DNA of 64,000 nt, taken from NCBI GenBank assembly GCA_963921425.1, contig OY992832.1, positions 25,943,489 through 26,007,488 of the forward strand, in the 5' to 3' direction. The notes under the pieces are model-generated. The model did not search any database and was not told the origin of the DNA. It was given only the letters and a program-made list of their open reading frames with translations. The DNA comes from Dryas octopetala. Lineage: Eukaryota > Streptophyta > Magnoliopsida > Rosales > Rosaceae. Made by a program: the position numbers and the translations under genes. This document shows, piece by piece, positions 12,606 to 25,407 of the stretch; within the stretch, counting starts at the first letter, position 1, and each line of letters opens with the position of its first letter.

Positions 12606-13059
12606 CACACGCACCTGCACAGACACACACACAACTTAATATTTCACTAACATTTAAAAAGGTAATATTTCAAAAACATAAATGTTTGAAAGTTATTGTG
12701 TATTGTGTATGTCTGTAAGTGTGTATAAATGACCAAATAGGAATTCCATTTTACACAGTAGACCAAATTGTTAAACCAATTAAGACTACAGCTAGGTAGC
12801 TAGCACCTTGTTCCATAGGCATAGAAGCATACCCTATTCCTGTACCACTGCTACAATTCCCAATCATACCCTAAACAACTAAGAGAATAGGCAATAGACC
12901 AAAAAACATGGCTAGTATACAAGACATATAGACCAACAAAGCATTAATTAAAACAACGAATCTAGAATTTAATACAAAGAATATCAAGATGAATAGTGTT
13001 TTCCCAAGCACTAAACTTAAGATAAATTGTAGGATAATGGGAAAAGAATAGGCAAACAC
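12606..13059. other. CACTA1 interior, no gene seen
   Basis: AT-rich sequence between the G1 TSD and the EDM2-like fragment. I looked here for the next EDM2 exon on the minus strand and saw none. The captured segment probably ends in the intron after the 13060 splice donor. Confidence 0.5.
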
Positions 13060-14336
13060 CTTCCACTTAAAAATCTTAGCCTCACAAACAGCCTCTGCAT
13101 CTTCAGTACTGCCCCCTTGCTCTAGTTTCAGTAAGGCTGTTCGAACAGCCTAAATACATAGAGATGACATTACAAAACCCATGATATGAGAAATTATTCA
13201 AAAATAACAGTAATTACATAATGAAATAACACTTTAAATTTTCAACACATGTACCTCAATTGAGCCTTCAACCTTTCCTAGTGAAATTTTCTTGTCCACA
13301 ACATTTTTTAATGAGTATGCATGAGTCGAAGGAACTTTCTGCTTTTGTATAACATCTTTCAAAGTTAATGAAGATGCAACATCATTCAGTAAACCCAATA
13401 ATCTGAATTACAAGAAATCTAACTTTGAACCAAACAAACCCTAAACTAATATTGAAACCTAAAATCATGATTGTCTGCAGCCATGATAAATTCAAAAAGA
13501 AAAAAGGATATTAAATGAAGGGTGTAATTATACCAAGATAGAAACATAATTGGAGAAGTGAAATAGATTTACCTCCTCTTGGTATCAACATAAGGTGTAT
13601 CCGGATTCCCAAGCTTCTCTTGCTCTCAAACCCCTTCATGAAAGCAAATGGCTTGTATAATTTTTCTAAGGAAATCTTGTTCTTCGTAGACTCAACTTTC
13701 TCCCTCTGTACAAGGAACTCTGACGTCCTTTTTCTCTTTTTCTCTTTAACATGAGGGAATTTTATGTAATCTCTCAATCTAGCTCCAAGCTCATGTTTTC
13801 TAGTTAGAAGAAATGACAAAAAGCATTCAACAAAATTACAGCCAACAAAGTAATAAATAAAAATAGCTCATAAAATTAATAATACTTACGTGTAGTATAT
13901 TAGTATACGGTTAGGTAATAGACCGTCCCAAGCTCTTGTTATTAATCCTCCTTCTTTTTCAAAAGGAATGTCCCTGATACAAATCAATTCAAGCATCAGC
14001 CAACAAGACACTATACGTAAAGGACTATGATCTCATAATTGCTTATTTAAAAAGAAGACAAAAGAAAATACCATTAAGAGTACCTTGGCAAGCATTTCCT
14101 GTGGTATGATTAATTAGGACAATGCATGCACACGGCAAACTGAAGCTCGTGATCCTTCTTATTCTCTCCTTCTTTACAAATGCAACACTTATGAATTGGG
14201 CAAGTAAAAGATTTCCCCCCATGGCAATCTGTTTCCCAAGTTCTTCATTGAAAATTCCAATATCTTGACAAAGTAACTTTGCAACACAATGTGGATGGTA
14301 AAATAAACCACAAATGGCAGAAACACAGGGAACAAC
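13060..14336 (-). pseudogene. EDM2: EDM2-like gene fragment captured by CACTA1
   Basis: On the minus strand five exon-like blocks with GT/AG borders can be read: 14336-14084, 13973-13890, 13799-~13575, 13402-13255 and 13149-13060. They encode a Cys/His PHD-type segment (VSAICGLFYHPHC, then FTCPIHKCCICKEGE and FAVCMHC, then YHRKCLPR), WDGLLPNRILIYYT, KHELGARLRDYIKFPH, then VPSTHAYSLKNVVDKK and LGKVEGSIE, and AVRTALLKLEQGGS ending in FKWK. I recognise this as the PHD-finger and following region of EDM2 (ENHANCED DOWNY MILDEW 2), a nuclear chromatin regulator in Arabidopsis. Introns are retained, so genomic DNA was captured rather than an mRNA. At least three lesions are visible: one in the first exon between KQIAMGG and FTCP, a TAA in that exon, and a frameshift near 13605. 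The segment runs opposite to the transposase genes. The assignment rests on my memory of the family, not on a search. Confidence 0.72.
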
Positions 14337-16261
14337 CTAAAAGAAATTGAAAAGAATGTTTTAGTGCAAACCAAAAATAAAAATTATAAATTAATAACAC
14401 TTATTGTAACGACCCGACCCAAAGTTGACTTTTAAAACTAATGGACTTTCATCTTTGACTTTAGGCACGTTGGAAAGGTCTCGAGTTCACGAGTTCGTAG
14501 ACGCGCGGCACGCGTCAATCGGAGTTATGGTTTGAAAGATACGAGCATTTGAAGGAAAGGGCCATTTTGTAATTTTATAGGAGTGGGTTTTAAATACCCA
14601 AAATCCAGAAATTTCTGGACATTCTCTCTCCTCTCTCCCCGATCCTCTCCTTCTCCCGCGTGTCTCACTCTCTCACTCTCGCCGCCATTGCCACCGGCGC
14701 GTGTGGGCGCGTGCGGCGGCGAATGGGATCGGGCTTTGGCTCCCTGCCATCGCCGTCCCTCCCTCCTCCTTCCCCTGGCCTCCCCTTGCTCCAGCGACCA
14801 TCGTCGACGGAGAAATGACGCGAGACAGAGAAGATGTCCTCACCGGCGATCTGTGTTTTCCGACGGAGTTGCGGCGCCAGACCACCTGGGTTCTCTTCCC
14901 CAGGCCACGGCGAGTCTTCCCATGCCCTTCCCTCACGCCGGTAACGCTCCACGACGACGATTCGACGCCACAAGGGATGCGGCTGCACCACCGCAATTTC
15001 ACTGTTCCGGCAGAAATTGGATGGCCGGACCTACTGGGCTTTGTTCCCCTCGTCATGGTGAGTTCAACCATGGTCTCCGTTCGTCCATACGAGGCTCCAT
15101 GACAGAGCAATGAGCTCGGGAAGCCAAGCCAGCCGCCGGCTTCCGCCGTCGATTTCGGCGTTTCCGGCGACTTTTGGCCGTCGGTCCAGTTGACAAAATC
15201 GATCCTCTAGGTACGGGTAATCTTTCCCCTAAGGTGTTGATGTTAAATTTTAAGATTTTAGAAATTCGATTTTTGGTTTTATGTCTATTTTGAATATCTT
15301 GAAATCGGACTCAAATTTGTGATGTTTATGTGAAATTGAAGGTTCTCTTATATGATTAGGATTGTTTGGAGTTGAATTTGGATATTTCTAGTTTTGTGCC
15401 GCCGCTGCCACCGACGGCTCCGCCACTTGTGGCGGTGAGTTGGGTGGTTTTTCTTGTTAATCAGCCTCCCCAGGACTCTTAGAGGCCAACCATAGGGTTT
15501 GTTTACATGTAGGTGAGTATTGTGTGTAATTTGGGGCTGGGTAGCCACCATGCGTGGTGGTTACCGCCCATTTCGGTCATTGAACGGCCAAATTGTGAAA
15601 CCTGAATATATAAATATTGGTTGTCTGGTCTTAACAGGTACACGGATTCGGGAAATATCATTCCCGGTGCTGTTATGCTGCCGGATTTGGTATCCGAGCA
15701 ATGGCACTGTGAAGGGTATTTCGGTCTTTTACGTAGTGGAACTGTGAATGATGCTTATCGGATTTTAATATAGAGTACTGTTATTGAATGGTCTGTTTTG
15801 TGTGTTTGTTGCTTTATGTTAGGAAGACTAAGGGTAGGATTTGGATCATGAGAATGAATTGAGGAGGATCTGAGGTTAAGGAATTAATTTGGAATTTTTA
15901 GAGTTTGTCCTGAGGATAATTGCTGAATTAGGAAAGAAATGTTTATTGTCGAAGTAAGTAAATGATGATTAGGCGATTATTATACCGATTTGATCGAATT
16001 GAGTATTGAGGGTATGACTTGAATGACAAACAAGTGAAGGGTCGTGAGTAGAAATCAATCTCGGAAAGGTTTCGGTGTAGATCGAAGTAAACAGTGAATG
16101 GATTTTGTTTATGATTGATTATTTATACAATGATGATTAAGACGTTGTGATTTGAGGAGAGACACCTCCTTTTGATGAGTGGGTTTGATAAGGAGAATTT
16201 AGAAAAGAATACTTAAAGACTGCTGTGTAAATGCACGTGTTGACCGGTCGAGCCTGCCTGT

Positions 16262-16640
16262 GTTAAATGCACGGGATTGTGGCCAGGATACGAGCCTGCT
16301 CGTGCGGAGCGACCCTCCGTACGGGATTGTGGCCAGGATGTGAGCCTGCTTGGCGGAGTGACCCTCCGTACAAGATTATGGCCAGGATGTGAGCCTGCTT
16401 GGCGGAGTGACCCTCCGTACAAGATTGTGGCCAGGATACGAGCCTGCTCGTGCGGAGCGACCCCTCCGTACGAGATTGTGGCCAGGATACGAGCCTGCTC
16501 GTGCGGAGCGACCCCTCCGCACGAGATTGTGGCCAGGATACGAGCCTGCTTGTGCGGAGAGACCCCTCCGTACGAGATTGTGGCCAGGATACGGTTCTAC
16601 TCTTACAGAATGACCTCTATGTGAGAGATTATGGCTAGGA
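16262..16640. repeat. Hairpin minisatellite in LTR G2
   Basis: About seven tandem units of roughly 51 bp, inverted relative to G1. One unit (about 16498-16525) has CTCGTGCGGAG and CTCCGCACGAG as perfect arms, the G-C version of the TA-containing stem in other copies. ORFs on both strands are artefacts of the period. Confidence 0.93.
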
Positions 16641-17949
16641 TTTGAGCCTGCCCGAGTGCGGGATTGTGGCCAGGACATTGTCTACAGTACAGGTACGAGA
16701 ATAATGTGAGTTTTAAGAATAAGTGTTTCGAGATATCAGTTTCCAAGGATAAATTCAGTTCAGAGCTTGAATTACGGTTAAGGGGATTTAAAAATGGTTT
16801 TGAAAGGAGATTTTTTATAGTAATTATGAAGCTACAGGATTTTCCAAGAAACGAAGTGTGTGAAATTAGATAGATGGTTGTTGGGTTGCTTGCATTGCAT
16901 CTGTTTGCTAGGACTTAGAAAAATCTAGGCTTGAATCGTGAGGACGGAAATGATGGTGTCTATGCATTGAGGATATTAACTAGGATGTGAATGATTGAGG
17001 TTGAGGTTAATGGTTGATGATTAGGCAATTGATTTGTCTGAGTATAATTATTATTATTGATGAAATATTAGGTGACTGTAGAATTGTGGACTTATGAGGA
17101 TTAATTAGTTATGAAACGCCCCACAACCTCGAGCCCATGAAAATACTGAACATCGATCTGTTAAATCTGCTTTCTCTTACTTTTGAGCCATACACAACAA
17201 CATAAGTAAATATAATTCTGTCAAAAACATTTTAACAAACCACTGAGTAAGAACAATTAAATAAATCTCTCTGGGTCCCACTGTCTCGTCTTCTCCCCAC
17301 TGCTTCCTCAACCTGCTTAACCTGTAAAACACAAATCCTACACCGCATCCATGGTGTACCGAGTTATACAACAAACCCGGTAAGCTCACTAAAGCTCGTA
17401 TGAGTGAAATTACATAATAATAATTGTCCTCAATAATTTCTTCAATTCCATACTCAATAAATAATCCACAATAAAATCCATAATTATTCAATTGCATAAT
17501 AGTTCCATCACCAATCATCCAATCAACAAGATGAACCAAATTCCTCAAATTCACATCAAAATCCCACCAATAATATTAATAATCATTCCAACCAATCAAT
17601 TGCCTAATCATCAACCCTTAACCTCAACCTCAATCATTCACATTCTAATTAATATCCTCAACGCATAGACATTATCATTTCCGTCCTCACGATTCAAGCC
17701 TAGACTTTACTAAGTCCTAGCAAACAAATGCAATACAAGCAACCAAACAACCATCTATCTAATTGCACACACTTCGTTTCATGGAAATCCTCCAGCTTTA
17801 TAACTACTTTCAAAAATCTCTTCTTTCAAAACCATTTTCACATCCCCTCAACCGTAAATCAAACTCTGAACTGAATTTATCCTTGAAATCTGATATCTCA
17901 AAACACTTATTCTTAAAACTCACATCATTATCGTACCTGTACTGTAGAA

Positions 17950-18275
17950 AATGTCCTGGCCACAATCCCGCACTCGGGCAGGCTCAAATCCTAGCCATAA
18001 TCTCGCACATAGAGGTCATTCTGTAAGAGCAGACTCGTATCCTGGCCACAATCTCGTACGGAGGGGTCTCTCCGAACGAGCAGGCTCGTATCCTGGCCAC
18101 AATCTCGTACGGAGGGGTCTCTCCATACGAGCAGGCTCGTATCCTGGCCACAATCTCGTACGGAGGGGTCTCTCCGAACGAGCAGGCTCGTATCCTGGCC
18201 ACAATCTCGTACGGAGGGGTCTCTCCATACGAGCAGGCTCGTATCCTGGCCACAATCCCGTGCATTTTACACAGG
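17950..18275. repeat. Hairpin minisatellite, first G3 unit
   Basis: Tandem units of about 51 bp with CTCGTACGGAG and either CTCCGAACGAG or CTCCATACGAG arms in alternation. Single mismatches in the second arm weaken the stem. Confidence 0.92.
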
Positions 18276-19133
18276 CAGGCTCGACCGGTCAACACGTGCA
18301 TTTACACAGCAGCCTTTAAATATTCTTTTCTAATTCAGCCATTATCCTCAGGACAAACTCTAAAATTTCAAATTAACTCCTTAACCTCAGATCCTCATCA
18401 ATTCATTCTCATGATCCAAACCCTACCCTTAGCCTTCCTAACATAAAGCAACAAACACATAAAACAGACCATTCAATAATAGTACTCTACATTAAAATCC
18501 GATAAGTATCATTCACAGTTCAACTACGTAAAAGACCGAAATACCCTTCACAGTATCATTGCTCGGATACCAAATCCGACAGCATAACGGCATCGGGAAT
18601 GAGATTTCCCGAGCCCGTGTACCTGTTAAGACCAGACAACCAACTTAAATATATACATAATTCACAATTGGTCGTTTAATCGTCCAAAACGGGCGGCCGC
18701 CACCACACACGGTGGCTGCCCGGCTTATACAACACAGAAATTTCACAGAACTCACCAAACAACCTCCAAGGATCTTCTAGAAGTTCAATGTGGGCAAAAA
18801 GAGACATACGGCCGCTGACCCGCCGCCACAAGTGGCGAAGGTAGCGGTGGCTGCGGCGGCACAATCTAAGAAACTGATTTTTCAACTAAAAATCAACCCA
18901 AATTCAACCTAGGCACTTCAATTGGATGAAAAACAACTCAGAAATCATTCAAGTAGGCTCAATTCAAGGCAAACCCGAAATGGGTACAAGCCCTAAAATT
19001 TCAAATCTTTAGATTCTCAAAATTGACACGCAATAACAAGGGGGAAAGAAGGCCCATACCTCGAGGATCATTTTTGACAACTTGACCGACGGCCAAATCT
19101 CATCGGAAATGGCCGAAAACGGCGGCGGAAGCT

Positions 19134-19266
19134 GGCGGCCGCCCGTTTTGGACGATTAAACGACCAATTCTCTCACTTTCGCCGATCTGCCACCGGCGCG
19201 TGGCGGCGTGTCCGACGGCGGATGGGCTGGGTTTTCGGCCCACCAGCATCGCCGCCCTCTCCTCCT
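19134..19266. repeat. Inverted patch junction in G3
   Basis: 19134-19169 is the reverse complement of LTR sequence around 18666-18702 (and 20770-20806). 19170-19266 is the reverse complement of about 21460-21556. The first switch lies at GGCGGCCG, part of the palindrome GGCGGCCGCC present at the source. This looks like template switching during DNA synthesis. Confidence 0.75.
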
Positions 19267-20104
19267 TGAAACGCCCCACAACCTCGAGCCCATGAAAATA
19301 CTGAACATCGATCTGTTAAATCTGCTTTCTCTTACTTTTGAGCCATACACAACAACATAAGTAAATATAATTCTGTCAAAAACATTTTAACAAACCACTG
19401 AGTAAGAACAATTAAATAAATCTCTCTGGGTCCCACTGTCTCGTCTTCTCCCCACTGCTTCCTCAACCTGCTTAACCTGTAAAACACAAATCCTACACCG
19501 CATCCATGGTGTACCGAGTTATACAACAAACCCGGTAAGCTCACTAAAGCTCGTATGAGTGAAATTACATAATAATAATTGTCCTCAATAATTTCTTCAA
19601 TTCCATACTCAATAAATAATCCACAATAAAATCCATAATTATTCAATTGCATAATTGTTCCATCACCAATCATCCAATCAACAAGATGAACCAAATTCCT
19701 CAAATTCACATCAAAATCCCACCAATAATATTAATAATCATTCCAACCAATCAATTGCCTAATCATCAACCCTTAACCTCAACCTCAATCATTCACATTC
19801 TAATTAATATTCTCAACGCATAGACATTATCATTTCCGTCCTCACGATTCAAGCCTAGACTTTACTAAGTCCTAGCAAACAAATGCAATACAAGCAACCA
19901 AACAACCATCTATCTAATTGCACACACTTCGTTTCATGGAAATTCTCCAGCTTTATAACTACTTTCAAAAATCTCTTCTTTCAAAACCATTTTCACATCC
20001 CCTCAACCGTAAATCAAACTCTGAACTGAATTTATCCTTGAAATCTGATATCTCAAAACACTTATTCTTAAAACTCACATCATTCTCGTACCTGTACTGT
20101 AGAA

Positions 20105-20375
20105 AATGTCCTGGCCACAATCCCGCACTCGGGCAGGCTCAAATCCTAGCCATAATCTCGCACATAGAGGTCATTCTGTAAGAGCAGACTCGTATCCTGG
20201 CCACAATCTCGTACGGAGGGGTCTCTCCGAACGAGCAGGCTCGTATCCTGGCCACAATCTCGTACGGAGGGGTCTCTCCGAACGAGCAGGCTCGTATCCT
20301 GGCCACAATCTCGTACGGAGGGGTCTCTCCGAACGAGCAGGCTCGTATCCTGGCCACAATCCCGTGCATTTTACA
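20105..20375. repeat. Hairpin minisatellite, second G3 unit
   Basis: Three full 51-bp units with CTCGTACGGAG and CTCCGAACGAG arms, all carrying the same arm mismatch. It is homogenised compared with the first unit and has lost the CATACGAG variant. Confidence 0.92.
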
Positions 20376-22218
20376 CAGGCAGGCTCGACCGGTCAACACG
20401 TGCATTTACACAGCAGCCTTTAAATATTCTTTTCTAATTCAGCCATTATCCTCAGGACAAACTCTAAAATTCCAAATTAACTCCTTAACCTCAGATCCTC
20501 ATCAATTCATTCTCATGATCCAAACCCTACCCTTAGCCTTCCTAACATAAAGCAACAAACACATAAAACAGACCATTCAATAATAGTACTCTACATTAAA
20601 ATCCGATAAGTATCATTCACAGTTCAACTACTTAAAAGACCGAAATACCCTTCACAGTATCATTGCTCGGATACCAAATCCGACAGCATAACGGCATCGG
20701 GAATGAGATTTCCCGAGCCCGTGTACCTGTTAAGACCAGACAACCAACTTAAATATATACATAATTCACAATTGGTCGTTTAATCGTCCAAAACGGGCGG
20801 CCGCCACCACACACGGTGGCTGCCCGGCTTATACAACACAGAAATTTCACAGAACTCACCAAACAACCTCCAAGGATCTTCTAGAAGTTCAATGTGGGCA
20901 AAAAGAGACATACGGCCGCTGACCCGCCGCCACAAGTGGCGGAGGTAGCGGTGGCTGCGGCGGCAGAATCTAAGAAACTGATTTTTCAACTAAAAATCAA
21001 CCCAAATTCAACCTAGGCACTTCAATTGGATGAAAAACAACTCAGAAATCATTCAAGTAGGCTCAATTCAAGGCAAACCCGAAATGGGTACAAGCCCTAA
21101 AATTTCAAATCTTTAGATTCTCAAAATTGACACGCAATAACAAGGGGGAAAGAAGGCCCATACCTCGAGGATCATTTTTGACAACTTGACCGACGGCCAA
21201 ATCTCACCGGAAATGGCCGAAAACGGCGGCGGAAGCTGGCGGCCGACTTGGCTTCCCGAGCTCATTGCTCCGTCGTGGAGCATCATCGGAGCAGGAGGAC
21301 ACCACGGCTGAACTCGCCGTGGTGAGGCGAACAAGACCTAGTGGGTCTGGCCACCCAAATCTCGTCGGAACAGTCAGATCGACGGCGAGGCTCAAATCGG
21401 GTCTAGGCTGGGTTTCGGGTTTTCGGGGCTTTTCTGGGTTGAACGGAGGCCAGGGGTAGAGAGAGGAAAGGGCGGCGATGCTGGTGGGCCGAAAACCCAG
21501 CCCATCCGCCGCCGGACACGCCGCCACGCGCCGGTGGCAGATCGGCGAGAGTGAGAGAGGGAGAGACACGCGGGAGAGGGAGAGGATCGGGGAGAGAGGA
21601 GAGAGAATGTCCAGAAATTTCTGGATTTTGGGTATTTAAAACCCACTCCTACCAAATTACAAAATTGCCCTTCCCTTTAAATGCTCGTATCTTTCAAACT
21701 GTATCTCCGATTGACGCGTGCCGCGTGTCTACGAACTCGTAGGCTCGAGATCTATCAAACGGATCCAAGGTCAAAGACGAAAGTCTCTTAGTTTTAAAAG
21801 TCAACTTTGGGTCGGGTCGTTACAAGTTACGCCTTGGATATATTGCGGATATTTTGTGGATTATTTTTGAGTTTGGGGATTGAGAAAATAATTGAGGACA
21901 ATTATTATTATGTTATTTGACTCATACGAGCTCTAATGAGCTTACCGGGTTTGTTGTATAACCTGGTACACCATGGAGGTGGTGTACGATTTGTGTTTTG
22001 CAGGTTAAGCAAGCTGAGGAAGCAGTGGGGAGAAGACGAGGCAGTGGGACCCAGAGAGATTTATTTAATTGTTTTTACTCAGTGGTTTGTTTAAAATGTT
22101 TTTGACAGAATTATATTTACTTATGTTGTTGTGTATGGCTCATAAGTAAGAGAAAGCAGATTTAACAGTTTGATGTTCAGTATTTTCATGGGCTCGAGGT
22201 TTGGGGTGTTTCACTTAT

Positions 22219-25206
22219 TGACAGGACCGCCCCCGGATTCCACCCTGAAACCCGGGGAGATTCTGCGGGAATCCAAAATCAAGGAAAATCCAACCAAAAA
22301 TTCAGTAAAACCTTCATTGAAAATGGACTAACCCAGAAATTTCAAACCCTGTTAAAAACACTTCTAAGTTATCAACACCTCTACCACAACCAAAAAGGGG
22401 TCTCAGACCCAACAATATAAAATAACCTTATAATTTAAGTATGGTAATCAGAGCCACTTCTCCTTTTACAGAAATTTTTTACAATTAAAGAAAAGGAACT
22501 TCCACAAAATGGCAGCGATGCCTACAAGATCCGGGAACGGAAAATGGATGCTATGCCTCGACGTGTTTGGCTCGACCTCCACCAAAGCTACTACCTTGGG
22601 GGACAGTTTAAGACAAAACAAGAAAATGGTGAGGTCAACTCAGTGAGTGAACAATTAATTGGAAATGAAATAAAGTTTAAATATTTTCAAAAAAATCCCT
22701 TTAAAATCGCATTAGCTTTAAGACCTCACGTCACTCTTTGAAATCCCCCAGTTTTAAAACTCTATTGAAACTTCTTTCCAAACAAAAACAACGATTTTTC
22801 CACATAAATATTTTTATCATTTAAGTAAACACAATTAGTCCGATAAGAACTTCCATAAAATATGCAAGGTAAATGAATAAACATGAAATCACACCACAAT
22901 AGACAATAATTTAATTATCTCAAATCCTCCATTTGTCATTCATGTAAACTATCCATCTCTAGGCTACGAAATGAAACTTCACATTATATAAGTATCCGGG
23001 AAAGCGTCTAGTCATATTCTTGGGTAATTAAGCTCGCCACATCCCGTGCAAAGCGAATCGATACACGGGCAGGCAGGTAAGCTCGCCATTTCTCGTGCAG
23101 AGCGGATCGATGCACGAGCAGGCAGGAATGCTCGCCACTTCTCGTGCAGAGCGAATCGATGTACGAGCATGCAGGTAACTAGGCTCGCCACTTCCCGTAT
23201 AGAGCGAATTGATGTACGGGCAGGCAGGATTCCTCGCATAATCTCAAATCACAACATTATCCAAACTAATGTATCTGTATACATGCCTCTTAAATTTCAA
23301 ATTTCATCTCCCTTAAGCAAAAATCATTAGAACATGTTTGTGAGAAATTTATAATTAATTCGTCACCCCAGAACCCAAATCAAAGTTTCCAAAGCGCATA
23401 TATAAATAAACATCCAATTTAAACAACCACCCTCCACCAAAGAGTATTTCCATAACTAAATAAATACATCGAAGCTCATATAAGTCTAAAGATACGAATA
23501 TGGATTTAAATTATAGAATTTATTAAATTTTCTTTCGAACACCAAGTCCAACCCACAATGCAACAATCCAAATAACTCAAGATAACAATTAGAACGAAAA
23601 TCATGAAATTCATAAATCGTTTATTAAAAACAAGGGGTCCACTCACAGTGCGAAATCAACGTCGATCCTCCGTCAGATTGTTTTGAGCCTCGTTGATATA
23701 ACCTATAATATAAGCATATAAATATGAAATTAGGCTCGGCTCAACAAAAGAAATAAGGTGAGTGTGTAAACCTACATGTCCCGATGAAATCTATATTTTC
23801 TCACGGTTATAATAAAAATTCCGTTTAAAGCCCCAACACTCAAAAGCCTTGTAGCTCTTTCCCGGCTCTAAATCCAACAACACCCAAACTTTTTAATCCG
23901 CTCAAATCACTCAAATAAACCTTATACACACTAAACCTTAGCCGGGGTTTGTCTAGGAGTCCTTCGGTACCGAAAAGTAACCAAATTATGGTCCAAATTG
24001 GGGTTTTATCACGTCGAGCAACCTCAACCCATTTAAACTCAATAACCAACTGAAAATTAACCTAAATTTCATAAAAATTAAGAATTTGATGGCTGGGTGG
24101 TCGGAACCACTGCCATGGCCGCCTAAAGTAGCGATTCATAACCCCAAGGTCATAAATTCTCAAAAATCCATTAAATTGTCGATTCTAATCACCATTAGAG
24201 GTGGAAATTGCCCAAGAGTTAACCAAGAACCACCCCTATGGCCGAAATCAAAGATAACCCAAAATGGGTGTTTAAACCCCAATTTTTCAATTTTACAAAA
24301 TCCTCAAAATTGATCAACTAAACCAAAGGGGAATGGAAGCCCATACCTAGAGGAGTATAACCCCTCAAGAATCACAGCTAACGGTGGCCGGAAACTGCCA
24401 AAATTCGACGAAATGACCGGTGGTGCTCGCTGGCTTCTCCGGCGGTTTCTGCGTGTGGGAACAGTTGCCCGGCTCGGGAAGGCTTCGGGGATGGACGGCC
24501 GGCTCCAAGGGATCACGCCTGTGGCTCCGCGCCGCCGGGAAAGTGGCCGGGCCACTACCTCTAGTGGTGAGGCCGCGCGCACAGAGGAGGTCGCGAGCGA
24601 GAGAGGGAGAGAGAGATAGAGATCGAGGAAGAGAGAGAAAGAGAAGGGGGGGCTGAGGCAATGCCGTCGCCATCTCCTGACTGGACGGCGAGGGAGGGAG
24701 GCCGGAGAGAAGGAGAGAGTCCCCAGGGGGGGTTTCGGGGAGAGAAAATAGGGAGAGAGAGAGTGAGTCGTGAGAGGGGAGAGAAAAATCCAGAATTTTC
24801 TGGACCCCTTTGGGGTTTTAAAACCCATTCATGAAATTTACAAAATTGCCCCTCACTTTAAACGTCCGTAAAATCCAAACCGTAACTCCGATTTACACGT
24901 GCTTCATGTTTACGAATTTGTAGACTCGAGACCTTCCTAACGGACCCAAAGTCAAAATCAAAAGTCCACTAACAAGAAAAGTCAACTTTGGGGTCAAATA
25001 AATTAAAATGAAAATTAAAAATTAACCCAAAACCCTTTTTTATTTCTCAAATAAATTCCCAAAATAATCAACATAAAATCTCAAATATTTAGAATGAATC
25101 CTTAAGAAAAAAATACTGGGTCTCTCAATTTCATTTCCCACTATGCCTCTACATGGCCATCAGAATAAATTTAAATTTCTCGTGAAATTTGGGCCTGCTC
25201 ATTACA
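22219..25206 (-). repeat. Solo LTR H (B-type)
   Basis: Read on the plus strand it starts TGACAGGACCGCCCCCGG and ends GGGCCTGCTCATTACA, with CTTAT before and after (22214-22218 and 25207-25211). Its 3' end type matches element B, where the same end is followed by a tRNA-iMet site, so LTR sense is minus. Length is 2988 bp with no internal domain. The left TSD copy is also the right TSD copy of G2. Confidence 0.88.
23034..23240. repeat. Hairpin minisatellite in LTR H
   Basis: Four units of about 56-64 bp (GCTCGCCACTTCTCGTGCAG... type). The arms differ between units but stay complementary: CCCGTG with CACGGG, CTCGTGCA with TGCACGAG, and CCCGTA with TACGGG. One unit pairs CTCGT with ACGAG only. 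Confidence 0.9.
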
Positions 25207-25211
25207 CTTAT

Positions 25212-25407
25212 GATTATAATATGGAAAATCCATAAAAGAATACACTGATTTTTTTGAATTATAGCTGACTGATGTTTCCAAATAAAAAATAAAACATGAA
25301 AAAAGTCAGATCTTTTACACAAGAAGAAATTTAACATTCTTAGGAAAATGAAATTCAATAGAGATATAAATGTGTAGAGAACACAACAGTGACCAATTAG
25401 GGTTTAG
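25212..25407. other. CACTA1 segment before TNP2, no gene seen
   Basis: AT-rich. It includes three TTTAGGG-like units at 25396-25416. This is where the EDM2 fragment (minus, before the G2/H insertions) and the truncated TNP2 gene (plus) meet once the LTRs are removed, so a capture or deletion breakpoint probably lies here. Confidence 0.45.

Larger units (their letters stand above)
17112..21824 (-). mobile_element. Tandem LTR pair G3 inside G2
   Basis: It begins TGAAACGCCCC and ends CGTTACA, with TSD AGTTA (17107-17111 and 21825-21829). The first unit (17112-19133) and second (19267-21824) are nearly identical by eye over about 2 kb, apart from fewer minisatellite repeats in the second (about 4 against 5). 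The second is a full-length A-type LTR in minus orientation. The first is cut off at its high-coordinate end and joined to inverted patches (19134-19266). No internal domain, PBS or gag lies between the units. Confidence 0.85.
14405..22213 (+). repeat. Solo LTR G2 (A-type), interrupted by G3
   Basis: It starts TGTAACGACCCGACCC and ends GGTTTGGGGTGTTTCA, flanked by CTTAT (14400-14404 and 22214-22218). Native sequence is 14405-17111 plus 21830-22213, about 3.1 kb. Orientation is LTR-sense on the plus strand. It contains the regions common to A-type LTRs in order: CT-rich and GC-rich leader, TGGTTGTCTGGTCTTAACAG, TATGCTGCCGGATTTGGTAT, minisatellite (16262-16640) and GTGAGCTTACCGGGTTT-like segment. 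No internal domain is present. Confidence 0.88.

Noticed and set aside
14583-15113. GC-rich ORFs (also 4681-5151, 12089-12401, 24304-24828, 29282-29785, 34438-35205, 43176-43663, 49118-49664, 54054-54600, 58332-58910)
   Set aside because: They lie in the GC- and CT-rich leader block shared by all these LTRs, overlap on both strands, and are not conserved as proteins between copies.
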